From NCBI GenBank assembly GCA_963780825.1, contig CAWADL010000014.1, positions 434,001 through 498,000 on the forward strand: 64,000 nt of DNA. The letters run 5' to 3'. A model generated the notes under the pieces. That model saw only the letters and a program-made list of their open reading frames with translations. It did not search any database and was not told the DNA's origin. Both the position numbers and the translations under genes were made by a program. Origin of the DNA: Roseiarcus sp963780825. GTDB lineage: Bacteria > Pseudomonadota > Alphaproteobacteria > Rhizobiales > Beijerinckiaceae. Below, in pieces: positions 30,248 through 38,421 of this stretch; positions within the stretch are counted from its first letter, which is position 1; the number at the start of each line of letters is the position of its first letter.

Positions 30248-31291
30248 ATGAAAGCCGCAGTGCTTCACGAGTTTGACGAAAAGTTGACCGCAGACGAATT
30301 CGTCAAATACGAGGATGTCCCTGATCCGAAGATTACGCGCCCGACCGATGTGATTGTGCGCATTGGCGGCGCGGGCGTCTGCCGCACGGATCTTCACATC
30401 ATCGAAGGCATCTGGCGCTCCAAGGTTGACGTGAAGCTGCCTTATATCATGGGGCACGAAAACGCCGGTTGGGTGGAGGCTATCGGGCCAGGCGTCGAAG
30501 CCGTGAAGATTGGCGACAGCGTGATCTGCCACCCGCTTGTCACGTCCGGCCATTGCCTGGCGTGCCGTCGCGGTAACGACATGCACGCCCTCGACAGTTC
30601 ATTCCCGGGCATCAACGCCAATGGCGGCTACGCGCAATATTTGCTGAGCGGCCAGCGCTCGCTGATCAAGCTGCCGAAGACCCTGGCCCCCAAGGACGTA
30701 GCCCCGTACACGGACGCTGGACTGACCGCCTACCGCGCCGCCAAGAAGGCCTCGCGCCACCTGCTGCCAGGACAATACGCCGTCGTCATCGGCGCCGGCG
30801 GCCTCGGGCATATCGGCATCCAGGTTCTCGCCGCGCTGTGCGCGGCAGAGATCATCGTCGTCGATCGCGCCCCAAAATCGCTGGAGCTCGCGAAGACCTG
30901 CGGCGCGCATCATCTGATCAAAGCCGACGGCGGCGAAGTCGACGCGGTGCTCGAATTGACACACGGGCGCGGCGCCGAAGCGGTGATCGACTTCGTCGGC
31001 GAGGGCGAGGCGATCGCCAAAGGCCTCGCGATGACCGCCAACGATGGATCCTATTACATCGTCGGCTACGGCGGGAAGATCGACATCCCGACCATCGACA
31101 TGATCACCACCGAGAAGACCATCGTCGGCAATCTCGTCGGCACCTACGCCGAACTCGTCGAACTGATGGCGCTCGCCGATCGCGGCCTGGTGAACCTGCA
31201 CACCCGCGAATACAAGCTCTCCGAGGCCAACGCGGCGCTGCACGATCTGCATAACGGCAAGATCCACGGCCGCGCGGTGCTCATTCCATGA
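30248..31291 (+). CDS. Zinc-dependent alcohol dehydrogenase of the propane monooxygenase locus
   Basis: Medium-chain dehydrogenase of 347 residues, likely oxidising the alcohol made by the adjacent monooxygenase. Catalytic zinc residues are visible at C45 and H70-E71, and the NAD loop V-I-G-A-G-G-L-G-H-I-G is near residue 180. The structural-zinc loop is altered: of the usual four cysteines, the second and third remain (C103, C106), while the first and fourth are S100 and A114. It is the first gene downstream of the sigma-54 promoter at 30173. In mycobacterial and rhodococcal clusters an alcohol dehydrogenase also accompanies the monooxygenase genes, usually downstream. 2-propanol or 1-propanol oxidation is an inference. 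Confidence 0.92.
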   Translation: MKAAVLHEFDEKLTADEFVKYEDVPDPKITRPTDVIVRIGGAGVCRTDLHIIEGIWRSKVDVKLPYIMGHENAGWVEAIGPGVEAVKIGDSVICHPLVTSGHCLACRRGNDMHALDSSFPGINANGGYAQYLLSGQRSLIKLPKTLAPKDVAPYTDAGLTAYRAAKKASRHLLPGQYAVVIGAGGLGHIGIQVLAALCAAEIIVVDRAPKSLELAKTCGAHHLIKADGGEVDAVLELTHGRGAEAVIDFVGEGEAIAKGLAMTANDGSYYIVGYGGKIDIPTIDMITTEKTIVGNLVGTYAELVELMALADRGLVNLHTREYKLSEANAALHDLHNGKIHGRAVLIP

Positions 31292-31326
31292 TCTCACCGA
31301 CGTTTCCAAGCTTGCAGGAGTTAGCG

Positions 31327-31706
31327 ATGGTCGGCGCGGGCGCCAGCGGTCGCGGGCCGCAAATGACGCCTGAGGAAGCCGCCGAGCTGGATAAAGCGCG
31401 GGAGCGGATGATCGCGCGGCACAAGCTGATCGAGGCGATGATTCGCAACAACGAACTTCAACTGAAGAACGAAAGCGCGAGAGGCGGGGCCGAGATCGAG
31501 CGCGCCTGCGCCTTGCGCGACGCCGAGCGCCGGGCGCCGACGAAACCGCGCGCGCCGAGGTCGACGAGAGTCGACCCGGCAGCTGCGCGCTGCTCGAAGA
31601 CGAGCACGAGCGTCTGGTCGTCGAGCGGGAATGGTTGAACACCTCGCTGCTCGAATTCGAGAGCGGCCCCTCGTCGGAAGCGCACGGAAAAGCGGGACAC
31701 GCCTGA
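31327..31706 (+). CDS. Small acidic coiled-coil-like protein of unknown function (frameshifted)
   Basis: An ATG at 31327 with GCAGGAG seven bases upstream begins M-V-G-A-G-A-S-G-R-G-P, then a charged helical region (M-T-P-E-E-A-A-E-L-D-K-A-R-E-R). Around 31500-31550 the frame must change, after which A-D-E-T-A-R-A-E-V-D-E-S and L-L-E-D-E-H-E-R-L-V-V-E-R-E-W-L-N-T continue to a TGA at 31704-31706. The span is 3n+2. I do not recognise a family. It sits between the alcohol dehydrogenase and prmA, and its stop overlaps the start of the next small gene (TGATG), so both are probably part of the operon. Confidence 0.55.
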
Positions 31707-31957
31707 TGACAGACAACTCAAGATGCCGCCGCGCTCGACAAGTTGTTCGCGGCGAAGCGCCGCCTCCGGACGACGTCACCGAAGAAGACAGATCGAAGGA
31801 CGCCTTCTTCGTGCGGCTCGCAGAGATCGCCGAGGCGATGATCGCCCGGCATGGCAAGGATTTCGCCATGGGCACGCTTGTTCTTGCGGCGCGGTTCATC
31901 GCCGAGGGCAAGCCGCTCATCAAGCGAAACGGCGGCGCGGGTGCGAAATTATCGTAG
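31706..31957 (+). CDS. Small protein of unknown function upstream of prmA
   Basis: About 83 residues. The C-terminal two thirds are convincing coding sequence: D-D-V-T-E-E-D-R-S-K-D-A-F-F-V-R-L-A-E-I-A-E then M-I-A-R-H-G-K-D-F-A-M-G-T-L-V-L-A-A-R-F. The N-terminal third reads better in another frame (D-A-A-A-L-D-K-L-F-A-A-K-R-R-L), so one inserted and one lost base are likely near 31720 and 31772. The start overlaps the previous stop as TGATG. No recognised domain. The position suggests a role linked to the monooxygenase, but that is context only. Confidence 0.55.
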   Translation: MTDNSRCRRARQVVRGEAPPPDDVTEEDRSKDAFFVRLAEIAEAMIARHGKDFAMGTLVLAARFIAEGKPLIKRNGGAGAKLS

Positions 31958-32056
31958 CTCTCAGGAGCGTCGCGCCGACGCATTATGCTCAACGTGCCTT
32001 TATCGGACTCAAAGTACCTTTTCGACCGTCAACTTTTCTAGAGAACCACGATCGCG

Positions 32057-32072
32057 AGGCCCGGATATTGCG
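32057..32072 (+). promoter_or_regulatory. Probable second sigma-54 promoter in front of prmA
   Basis: AGGCCCGGATATTGCG has the GG and GC elements at the required 12-base spacing and keeps GGC, CG and TTGC of the consensus, with mismatches at the first base, one central base and the last. It lies 48 bases upstream of the prmA ATG in a 163-base gap. It would let the monooxygenase genes be transcribed apart from the alcohol dehydrogenase. Confidence 0.55.
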
Positions 32073-32120
32073 GCGATCGAGCGATCAACACCGAGAGTTG
32101 AAACACATACGGAGTTTGAT

Positions 32121-33791
32121 ATGACGGCAACTCTGACACTCAACAAGATAACAGCGCAGAAGGGCATCTCGATCGGCGAGGCGGCCAGCCGCGTCGCGGA
32201 TCTCGGGTGGACACCGAGCTACGTCCAGGAAGCGATGACGTTTCCGACCGACTACAAGATCTCGAAGGTTCCGCGCGACCCGATGAAACAGGTCCTGCGC
32301 TCCTATTTCCCGATGCAGGAGGAAAAGGACAATCGCGTCTACGGCGCCCTCGACGCGGCGCTGCGCGGCGACATGTTCCGCAACGTCGAGCCGCGTTGGA
32401 TCGAATGGATGAAGCTGTTCCTGGCGATCATCCCGTTCCCGGAGATCTCGGCGGCGCGTTCGATGGCGATGGTGGCTCGTCTGGCGCCCGGCGAGGAGCT
32501 GCGCACCGGCATGACCATGCAGATGGTCGACGAGTTCCGCCACTCGACGATCCAGATGAACCTGAAGAAGTGGTACATGGAGAACTATATCGATCCCGCA
32601 GGGTTCGATATCACCGAAGCCGCGTTCGGCAAGTGCTACGCCACCACGATCGGGCGTCAGTTCGCCGAGGGCTTCCTGACCGGCGACGCGATCACCGCCG
32701 CCAACGTCTATCTGACGGTCGTTGCCGAGACCGCGTTCACCAACACGCTGTTCGTGGCGATGCCGTCGGAAGCGGCGCGCAACGGCGACTACGCGTTGCC
32801 GACGGTGTTCCTGTCGGTTCAGTCGGACGAATCGCGTCACATCGGCAACGGTCACTCCATGCTGATGGCGATGATCAACGATCCGTCCAACCACCAGTTG
32901 TTGGAGCGCGATCTGCGCTACGCCTTCTGGCAGAACCACGCGATCGTCGACGCGGCCATCGGCACGTTCATCGAGTATGGCACGACCAACCGCGACAAGA
33001 ACAAGGAGTCCTACGCGGAGCTCTGGCATCGCTGGATCTACGAGGATTATTATCGCACCTACATGCTGCCGTTGGAGAAATACGGCATCAAGATCCATCA
33101 CGACGACGTCTCGGCGGCGTGGGATCGCATCGTCAAGAAAAACTACGTCCACAAGACCGCGCAGTTCTTCACGGTCGGTTGGTCGGTGAATTTCTGGCGC
33201 ATCGAAGCCCAGACCGAGAAAGACTTCGAGTGGTTCGAGCATAAGTACCCCGGCTGGTACGCCGAGTTCGGCAACTTCTGGAAATGGCATAAGAAGCTCA
33301 GCAAGAAAGGCGAGACCAACATTCTCTTCAACGGCGACGTGGGTTATGTCTACCCGCACCGCTGCTGGAGCTGCATGGTTCCCGCGCTCATTCGCGAAGA
33401 CTTCGTCTGCGACGAGGTCGACGGCAAGATGTACACCTATTGCTCGGAAGGGTGCCGCTGGACGCACAAGGTGGCTTTCGCCGCCGAGTACGAAGGCCGC
33501 GCCACGCCGGCGATGGGTCGCTTCAGCGGTCGTCGCGAATGGGAAGATTGCTATCACGGTTGGGACGTCGCCGACGCCGTCAAGGATCTCGGCTTCGTTC
33601 GTCCGGATGGCAAGACGATGATCGCGCAGCCTCACCTCAGCTTCGAGGAAAAGGACATGTGGACGCTGGACGACATCCGCGGCCACGTGCTCGGCAGTCC
33701 GCTGCGCGGGTTCCGCGCGCTGACGCCTGAGGCGCGCGACGCGGCCGTGGCCGAATACCGCAAGGGCTACATCATCAACGCCTGCAACTGA
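32121..33791 (+). CDS. prmA: Propane-monooxygenase-type hydroxylase alpha subunit
   Basis: Large subunit of a soluble diiron monooxygenase, 556 residues, intact. All six iron ligands are present: E108, E138, H141, E203, E237 and H240, each exactly six residues before the MmoX positions E114, E144, H147, E209, E243 and H246. T207 matches the active-site Thr213 of MMO, but the position of MMO Cys151 is Q145, as in aromatic and alkene monooxygenases, which argues against a true methane monooxygenase. Overall the sequence resembles PrmA/MimA of group 5 enzymes, which hydroxylate propane, acetone or phenol. GGAG precedes the ATG. The substrate must be inferred from context. Confidence 0.95.
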   Translation: MTATLTLNKITAQKGISIGEAASRVADLGWTPSYVQEAMTFPTDYKISKVPRDPMKQVLRSYFPMQEEKDNRVYGALDAALRGDMFRNVEPRWIEWMKLFLAIIPFPEISAARSMAMVARLAPGEELRTGMTMQMVDEFRHSTIQMNLKKWYMENYIDPAGFDITEAAFGKCYATTIGRQFAEGFLTGDAITAANVYLTVVAETAFTNTLFVAMPSEAARNGDYALPTVFLSVQSDESRHIGNGHSMLMAMINDPSNHQLLERDLRYAFWQNHAIVDAAIGTFIEYGTTNRDKNKESYAELWHRWIYEDYYRTYMLPLEKYGIKIHHDDVSAAWDRIVKKNYVHKTAQFFTVGWSVNFWRIEAQTEKDFEWFEHKYPGWYAEFGNFWKWHKKLSKKGETNILFNGDVGYVYPHRCWSCMVPALIREDFVCDEVDGKMYTYCSEGCRWTHKVAFAAEYEGRATPAMGRFSGRREWEDCYHGWDVADAVKDLGFVRPDGKTMIAQPHLSFEEKDMWTLDDIRGHVLGSPLRGFRALTPEARDAAVAEYRKGYIINACN

Positions 33792-33798
33792 TCGAAGC

Positions 33799-33820
33799 GG
33801 GGGCGGCTATGGCCGCCCCC
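33799..33820 (+). terminator. Intercistronic hairpin after prmA
   Basis: GGGGGCGGC-TATG-GCCGCCCCC, a 9-bp all-GC stem with a 4-base loop eight bases after the prmA stop. Only a short GTCTTCT follows, so full termination is unlikely. It may be an attenuator or protect the prmA message from 3' decay, raising hydroxylase levels over the reductase. Confidence 0.75.
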
Positions 33821-33855
33821 GTCTTCTAGCGCCGACGAAATTGAAGGGTTAGTGA

Positions 33856-34897
33856 ATGTCAGGACCGGCGGTCCACAACGTGCGTTTCGAGCCGTTAGGC
33901 ATCGAAATGGAGGTGGAGGAGGGCGAAACCGTTCTCGACGCCGCGTTTCGGCAGGGCATTTCGCTGATGCATGGTTGCAAGGAAGGTCAATGCGGCAGCT
34001 GCAAATCCCGCATGATCGACGGCGATATCGAACTGCTGAAATACTCGACCTTCGCGCTTCCCGAATATGAGAGCGAAACCGGCCACGTCCTGCTCTGCCG
34101 CACGCACGTCTTCAGCGACATCACCGTCGAACTGCTCAACTTCGACGAGGATCTGCTGAGCCGCTCGATCGCGGTGAAGGAATTTGGCGGGCGCGTCGTG
34201 GCGACCAGCGCTCTGACGCATGACATTCGCCTGCTGGAGATCGAGATCGAGCGGCCGCTCAAATTCTGGGCCGGGCAATATGTCGATCTGCGTCTGGCCG
34301 GACCGAGGCATTACCCGCGCTTTCTCGATGGCGAACGCGCCGGGCGAAACGAGCAAGCTTCGGTTCATCATCAAGAAATATCCCGACGGCGCATTCTCCT
34401 CGCTTCTCGACGGCGAGTTGAAAGCCGGTGACGAGCTGACCGCCAAGGGTCCTTACGGGACCTGCTTCCGGCGCGAGGGGCGCACTGGTCCAATGGTGCT
34501 GGTCGGCGGCGGATCGGGCATGTCGCCGCTGTGGTCGATCCTATCGGACCACATCGCCAGCGGCGAGCAACGACCGATCCGGTTCTTTTACGGCGCCAGG
34601 ACGCAGGCTGACCTGTTCTACTTGCCGGAGATCGCGGCCATCGCCGAACAACTCAAGGACTTCCAATTCATTCCCGCGCTGTCGCACGCCACAGAGGGCG
34701 ACGCGTGGCAGGGCGAGACCGGGTTCGTCCATGAGGTGGTGGCGCGCCATCTGAAGTCGGAGAGACTGAGCGGGGCGGTCGACGCTTACGCCTGCGGCCC
34801 GACCCCGATGATCGACGCGCTGCTGCCTGTGCTGCAAATGAACGGCGTCGAACCAGACCATATCTTTTTCGACAAGTTCACGCCGGCGACGCGATGA
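33856..34897 (+). CDS. prmB: Monooxygenase reductase subunit (one frameshift)
   Basis: NADH-dependent electron-transfer subunit feeding the diiron hydroxylase, about 346 residues after correction. The plant-type [2Fe-2S] ferredoxin domain has C41, C46, C49 and C81; the FAD domain has R-A-F-S-M-A-N, and the NAD domain has V-G-G-G-S-G-M-S-P-L and Y-A-C-G-P-T-P-M-I-D. The frame shifts near 34300-34315, between the FAD-domain strands; the span is 3n+1, so one inserted base explains it. GAAGGG lies upstream of the ATG at 33856. Order hydroxylase alpha, reductase, hydroxylase beta, coupling protein is that of prmABCD/mimABCD. Confidence 0.93.
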
Positions 34898-34944
34898 CGG
34901 CGGGTTCATAATCGTCGCACGAAAAGATCAACCAGGAGGAACGA

Positions 34945-36042
34945 ATGAGCATACAAGCCCAAGCCGCCCCGGCCGAAGCGGCCCCGGTGAAATCGGGAGC
35001 GGCCGGCGCGGCCACTTTCCCCGGATCGGACAGCCGGAAATACAATTACTTCGAACCAAAAGGCCGCAAAGCCTCGCATTACGAGGATATGACGGTTGAC
35101 GTCCAACCGGATCCGGAGCGCTATCTGCTGCAGGATTGGATTATTTCGTTTCCCGACGGCACGCCGACTTATTCGAAGGATTGGACAGCGGCGAAGAGCT
35201 CCAACTGGCATAAATTCCGAGCCGTCGACCAGGAATGGGAGAAAACCCATTATCAGCGCCAGTCGACGATCTGCGGAATGGTGCAGAACACCATCGAGAA
35301 CGGCCGCAAAGCGGGCGCACCCTCACGCTTCGATCCCGCCTGGGTCAAGATTCTGCAAAACCATTTGGGCGCCTACAAGCATGCCGAATTCGGGCTGGGC
35401 ACCTCGACGATGCAGGCGCAGCGCTACGGCTACACGCAGATGGTCAACAACGCGATCCTGACCAACTCCTCCTACAAACTGCGCTTCGCCCAGGACCTCA
35501 CTCTCTATCTGAGTGAGATCGGTCTGGACCTTCCCGGGTTCGACGTGGCGGAGGGCAAGAAGCACTGGCTCGAGGATCCGATCTGGCAGGGCACACGAAA
35601 GTCCATCGAGTCGATCATGGGCTCCAGCGATTATCTCGAGCAGTATTTCGCCACCAATGTGGTGTTCGAGCCGCTGGTCGGCGAGCTGTTCCGCTCCGGC
35701 TTCCTCATGCAGGCCGCCTCGGCGCAGAATGATTTCATAACGCCCGCAGTCGTCTCGGCGGCGGAGGCCGACTACGAGCGAAATCTCGCCAATACGGTCG
35801 AGCTGTTCCATTTGCTCGGCTCCGATCCCGTGCATGGCGCGCACAACCTCACGCTGTTCAATACGTGGCTTACCAAACACGCGGAACTCGCGTTGGATGC
35901 AGCCAATCGGCTGCAACCGATCTGGTCTCAACCGCGGGTGAAGGTCGTGACCTTCTCTGACGTGCTATCGCGAGCCAAAAACCGAATCCAGGGCATCGCG
36001 AGAGAGTTGGGGCTGACGGTGTCCGCGTCCTTGACGGCCTGA
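34945..36042 (+). CDS. prmC: Monooxygenase hydroxylase beta subunit
   Basis: Second subunit of the hydroxylase, 365 residues in an intact frame. It has the ferritin-like helical layout of the catalytic subunit but lacks the diiron ligands, as beta subunits do; it pairs with PrmA in an alpha2-beta2 assembly. The N terminus is a 25-residue Ala/Pro-rich tail, then K-Y-N-Y-F-E-P-K-G-R-K-A-S-H-Y-E-D, a segment typical of PrmC/MimC. AGGAGG precedes the ATG at 34945. Confidence 0.94.
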   Translation: MSIQAQAAPAEAAPVKSGAAGAATFPGSDSRKYNYFEPKGRKASHYEDMTVDVQPDPERYLLQDWIISFPDGTPTYSKDWTAAKSSNWHKFRAVDQEWEKTHYQRQSTICGMVQNTIENGRKAGAPSRFDPAWVKILQNHLGAYKHAEFGLGTSTMQAQRYGYTQMVNNAILTNSSYKLRFAQDLTLYLSEIGLDLPGFDVAEGKKHWLEDPIWQGTRKSIESIMGSSDYLEQYFATNVVFEPLVGELFRSGFLMQAASAQNDFITPAVVSAAEADYERNLANTVELFHLLGSDPVHGAHNLTLFNTWLTKHAELALDAANRLQPIWSQPRVKVVTFSDVLSRAKNRIQGIARELGLTVSASLTA

Positions 36043-36080
36043 TCGCAAACTCATCATCAACCAACAGTCGGAGACAACCC

Positions 36081-36437
36081 ATGTCCGCGGAAGCCGCCAA
36101 CATTTTCAAATCGATGAAGGACATCAAGTTCGAGGACACCGTATCGTTTCAATGCGGCGTCACGATGAGCGACTGCGTCGAAGCGCGGGCGATCGCCACC
36201 GTGATGGCGCGTCACCCCAACGTGACCGTGACTTATCTTCCCGCCATGATCCGCATCGACGGCGAAGGCAAGATGACGTTCAAAATGGAGGAAATCTCGG
36301 AGGAGCTGGGTCGCGTGATGACCCCGCATCTGTTCGAAATCTCGACCTCGACCCACTACGGGCGCATGGTGATGATCGACGATGAAACAGTCATGCTGTT
36401 CGGCGACATGAACGAGATGATGGAGTATATTGTCTGA
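36081..36437 (+). CDS. prmD: Monooxygenase coupling (effector) protein
   Basis: Small regulatory component of the MmoB/DmpM family, 118 residues. It binds the hydroxylase and tunes electron transfer and substrate access, and carries no cofactor. The core V-S-F-Q-C-G-V-T-M-S-D-C-V-E-A-R-A-I-A and P-A-M-I-R-I-D-G-E-G-K-M fit the family. It starts 38 bases after prmC and ends the four structural genes. Confidence 0.93.
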   Translation: MSAEAANIFKSMKDIKFEDTVSFQCGVTMSDCVEARAIATVMARHPNVTVTYLPAMIRIDGEGKMTFKMEEISEELGRVMTPHLFEISTSTHYGRMVMIDDETVMLFGDMNEMMEYIV

Positions 36438-36454
36438 CGCCTGAAAGCGATCGC

Positions 36455-36476
36455 GGGCCGGCCTTGCGGCCGGCCC
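36455..36476 (+). terminator. Intercistronic hairpin after prmD
   Basis: GGGCCGGCC-TTGC-GGCCGGCCC, a perfect 9-bp GC stem 17 bases after the prmD stop and 71 bases before the amidohydrolase start. There is no T-run, so partial termination or mRNA stabilisation is more likely. It separates the structural subunits from the accessory genes. Confidence 0.75.
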
Positions 36477-36547
36477 TGTCGAATCGACATTGACAAAAGT
36501 CGTTCGGCAAGCCTGGATGCAAAGAAAACGCACAGCGGAGGAACGCA

Positions 36548-37591
36548 ATGTACAAGACGCAAAGCGGTGAGGAAATTTTCGTTATCGACGGGCATACCCA
36601 TTTCTGGGACGGCAGCCCGGCGAATCAGAAGAACATTCACGGCAAGCAATTCATCGAGTGCTTCTATGCCTATCACTCCAATCTGAGCCCGCCGTCTGAG
36701 AAGTGGCCGCTCGAAAAATTTGAAAAGTATGACGCCAAGACGATGTACGACGATTTGTTCGTCAATGGCTACGACGACATGGCGATCTTGCAGCCGACCT
36801 ATCTCGGCGATTTCTACAAGAATGGCTTCAATACCACCGAGCGCAACTCGGCGATGAAGAAGAGCCATCCCGAAAGGTTCATTCTCAATGGCGCCTTCGA
36901 TCCGCGCGACGGCGCCAAGGGCCTCGAGCATCTGCATGAGCTCTCCGAAAAGTACAAGATCAAGGGCGCCAAGCTTTACACGGCGGAGTGGCGGGGTGAG
37001 TCGAAGGGCTACAAGCTGACCGACAAGGAATCCTACAAGTTCTTGGAGGCTGCGCAGAAACTCGGCGTCAAGAATATTCACGTCCACAAGGGTCCGACCA
37101 TCATTCCGCTCAACCGCGACGCGTTCGACGTGGCTGACATCGATGACGTCGCCACCTCGTTCCAGGACCTGAATTTCATCGTCGAACATTGCGGATTGCC
37201 GCGGCTCGACGATTTCTGCTGGATCGCGACGCAAGAAACCAACGTTTACGGCGGTCTCGCGGTCGCGCTGCCGTTCATCCACTCGCGCCCCGGCTATTTC
37301 GGCCACGTCATTTCCGAGCTTCTGTTCTGGCTTGGTCCGGACAAGCTGTTGTTCGGCAGCGACTACGGCATTTGGACGCCGAAGTGGTTGATCGACAAAT
37401 TCATGGCGTACGAAATTCCCGAGGCTGAGACCAAGGAAACCGGATCGGTTCTGACGCTTGAAAACAAGAAGAAGATCCTGGGCCTCAATGCGGCGCGGCT
37501 GTATGGCGTCGATATCGAGGCGCAGAAGGCGACCATCAAAAAGGCGGGCGGCTACGACCACCTGAAAGCGCACGCGCACGCGGCGGAGTAG
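36548..37591 (+). CDS. Amidohydrolase-2 family protein associated with the monooxygenase
   Basis: TIM-barrel metal hydrolase of the ACMSD/amidohydrolase_2 type, 347 residues. H16-x-H18 in D-G-H-T-H-F-W-D, the later H-V-H-K-G-P, the E-H-C-G strand and F-G-S-D-Y-G provide a complete metal site, so it is probably active. It follows prmD by 110 bases behind AGCGGAGGAA. As I recall, homologous amidohydrolases occupy the same place in mycobacterial mim clusters; their reaction is unknown. A decarboxylase or hydrolase acting on a product, or an assembly role, are both possible. Confidence 0.85.
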   Translation: MYKTQSGEEIFVIDGHTHFWDGSPANQKNIHGKQFIECFYAYHSNLSPPSEKWPLEKFEKYDAKTMYDDLFVNGYDDMAILQPTYLGDFYKNGFNTTERNSAMKKSHPERFILNGAFDPRDGAKGLEHLHELSEKYKIKGAKLYTAEWRGESKGYKLTDKESYKFLEAAQKLGVKNIHVHKGPTIIPLNRDAFDVADIDDVATSFQDLNFIVEHCGLPRLDDFCWIATQETNVYGGLAVALPFIHSRPGYFGHVISELLFWLGPDKLLFGSDYGIWTPKWLIDKFMAYEIPEAETKETGSVLTLENKKKILGLNAARLYGVDIEAQKATIKKAGGYDHLKAHAHAAE

Positions 37592-37596
37592 CTTTA

Positions 37597-38421
37597 ATGA
37601 CTCGTCGTGATCAATCAGACGATCAGTTGCAAGCGCGCCACGACCAGGTCTGGGCGCGTCTGGCGACGGTCATGGACCCGGAACTCGACGAGTCGGTGAC
37701 AGAGTTGAACTTCGTCACCCACGCCAACGTGGACGGGGGAAACCGCGTCCATATCGGATTTCGACTGCCTACCTATTGGTGCGCGGCCAATTTCTCGTTT
37801 CTGATGGCCGACGACATGCGGCGCGTGGTCTCGGATCTGGACTGGGTGGAAGGCGTCGAGGTGACGCTCGGCGAGCACATGTACGCCGACAAGATCAACG
37901 CCGGGCTCGCTCAGGGCCTGTCGTTTCGTGAGACATTTGGCGAAGAAGCCGACGGCGATGTGGAGGAGGTCCGGAGGACCTTTCTAGTCAAGGCGTTTCA
38001 GAGGCGGCAATACGCGATCCTCAACCATCTCGTCGCCGCAAACTATTCCGCAGAGACGCTGGTGGCAATGACGATCGCTGAACTCGAGGCGCTTGATCTC
38101 GACGCCGAAGGGAACAAGCTGAGGCAGCGATATTTTGACCGTCGCGATGTTCTCGGTCCCGTGCGACCGAACGCGCCCGCGTTCCTTACTTCGGCAGCGG
38201 AGACGCTGAGTGGCGAGAGCCTTCCGAAGTACCTCTCGGGACTTCGGCGCGTCGGCGTCAATGCCGAGTTCAACGGCGCGCTTTGCCGAGGCCTGCTGGC
38301 GGTGCGCTTTGATCTCGATACTCCACTGAAATCACGGGGCCCCTCAACCGCGGAATCGGTCGACGCGCAACTTCGCCCTTCCCGAGTTCACGCCGAATCA
38401 AGTGAGAGTTTGCATGGCTAA
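37597..38421 (+). CDS. MIP18/DUF59-domain protein with a long C-terminal extension
   Basis: 274 residues. The N-terminal 100 residues form a MIP18/PaaD-like domain (V-M-D-P-E-L-D-E-S-V-T-E-L-N-F-V then P-T-Y-W-C-A-A-N-F-S-F), a fold linked to iron-sulfur or metal-centre assembly. The remaining 170 residues have no domain I recognise. It follows the amidohydrolase by five bases and overlaps the groEL-like gene by eight, so the three are coupled. A role in maturation of the diiron hydroxylase or the reductase cluster is a reasonable inference. Confidence 0.8.
   Translation: MTRRDQSDDQLQARHDQVWARLATVMDPELDESVTELNFVTHANVDGGNRVHIGFRLPTYWCAANFSFLMADDMRRVVSDLDWVEGVEVTLGEHMYADKINAGLAQGLSFRETFGEEADGDVEEVRRTFLVKAFQRRQYAILNHLVAANYSAETLVAMTIAELEALDLDAEGNKLRQRYFDRRDVLGPVRPNAPAFLTSAAETLSGESLPKYLSGLRRVGVNAEFNGALCRGLLAVRFDLDTPLKSRGPSTAESVDAQLRPSRVHAESSESLHG

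Noticed and set aside
32085..33686. 533-residue minus-strand frame
   Set aside because: It is the antisense shadow of prmA, whose iron ligands and length prove the plus-strand gene.
32121..36437. Soluble methane monooxygenase
   Set aside because: Gene order lacks mmoY/Z/B arrangement, MMO Cys151 is Gln here, and the subunit order alpha-reductase-beta-coupling is that of propane-type enzymes.
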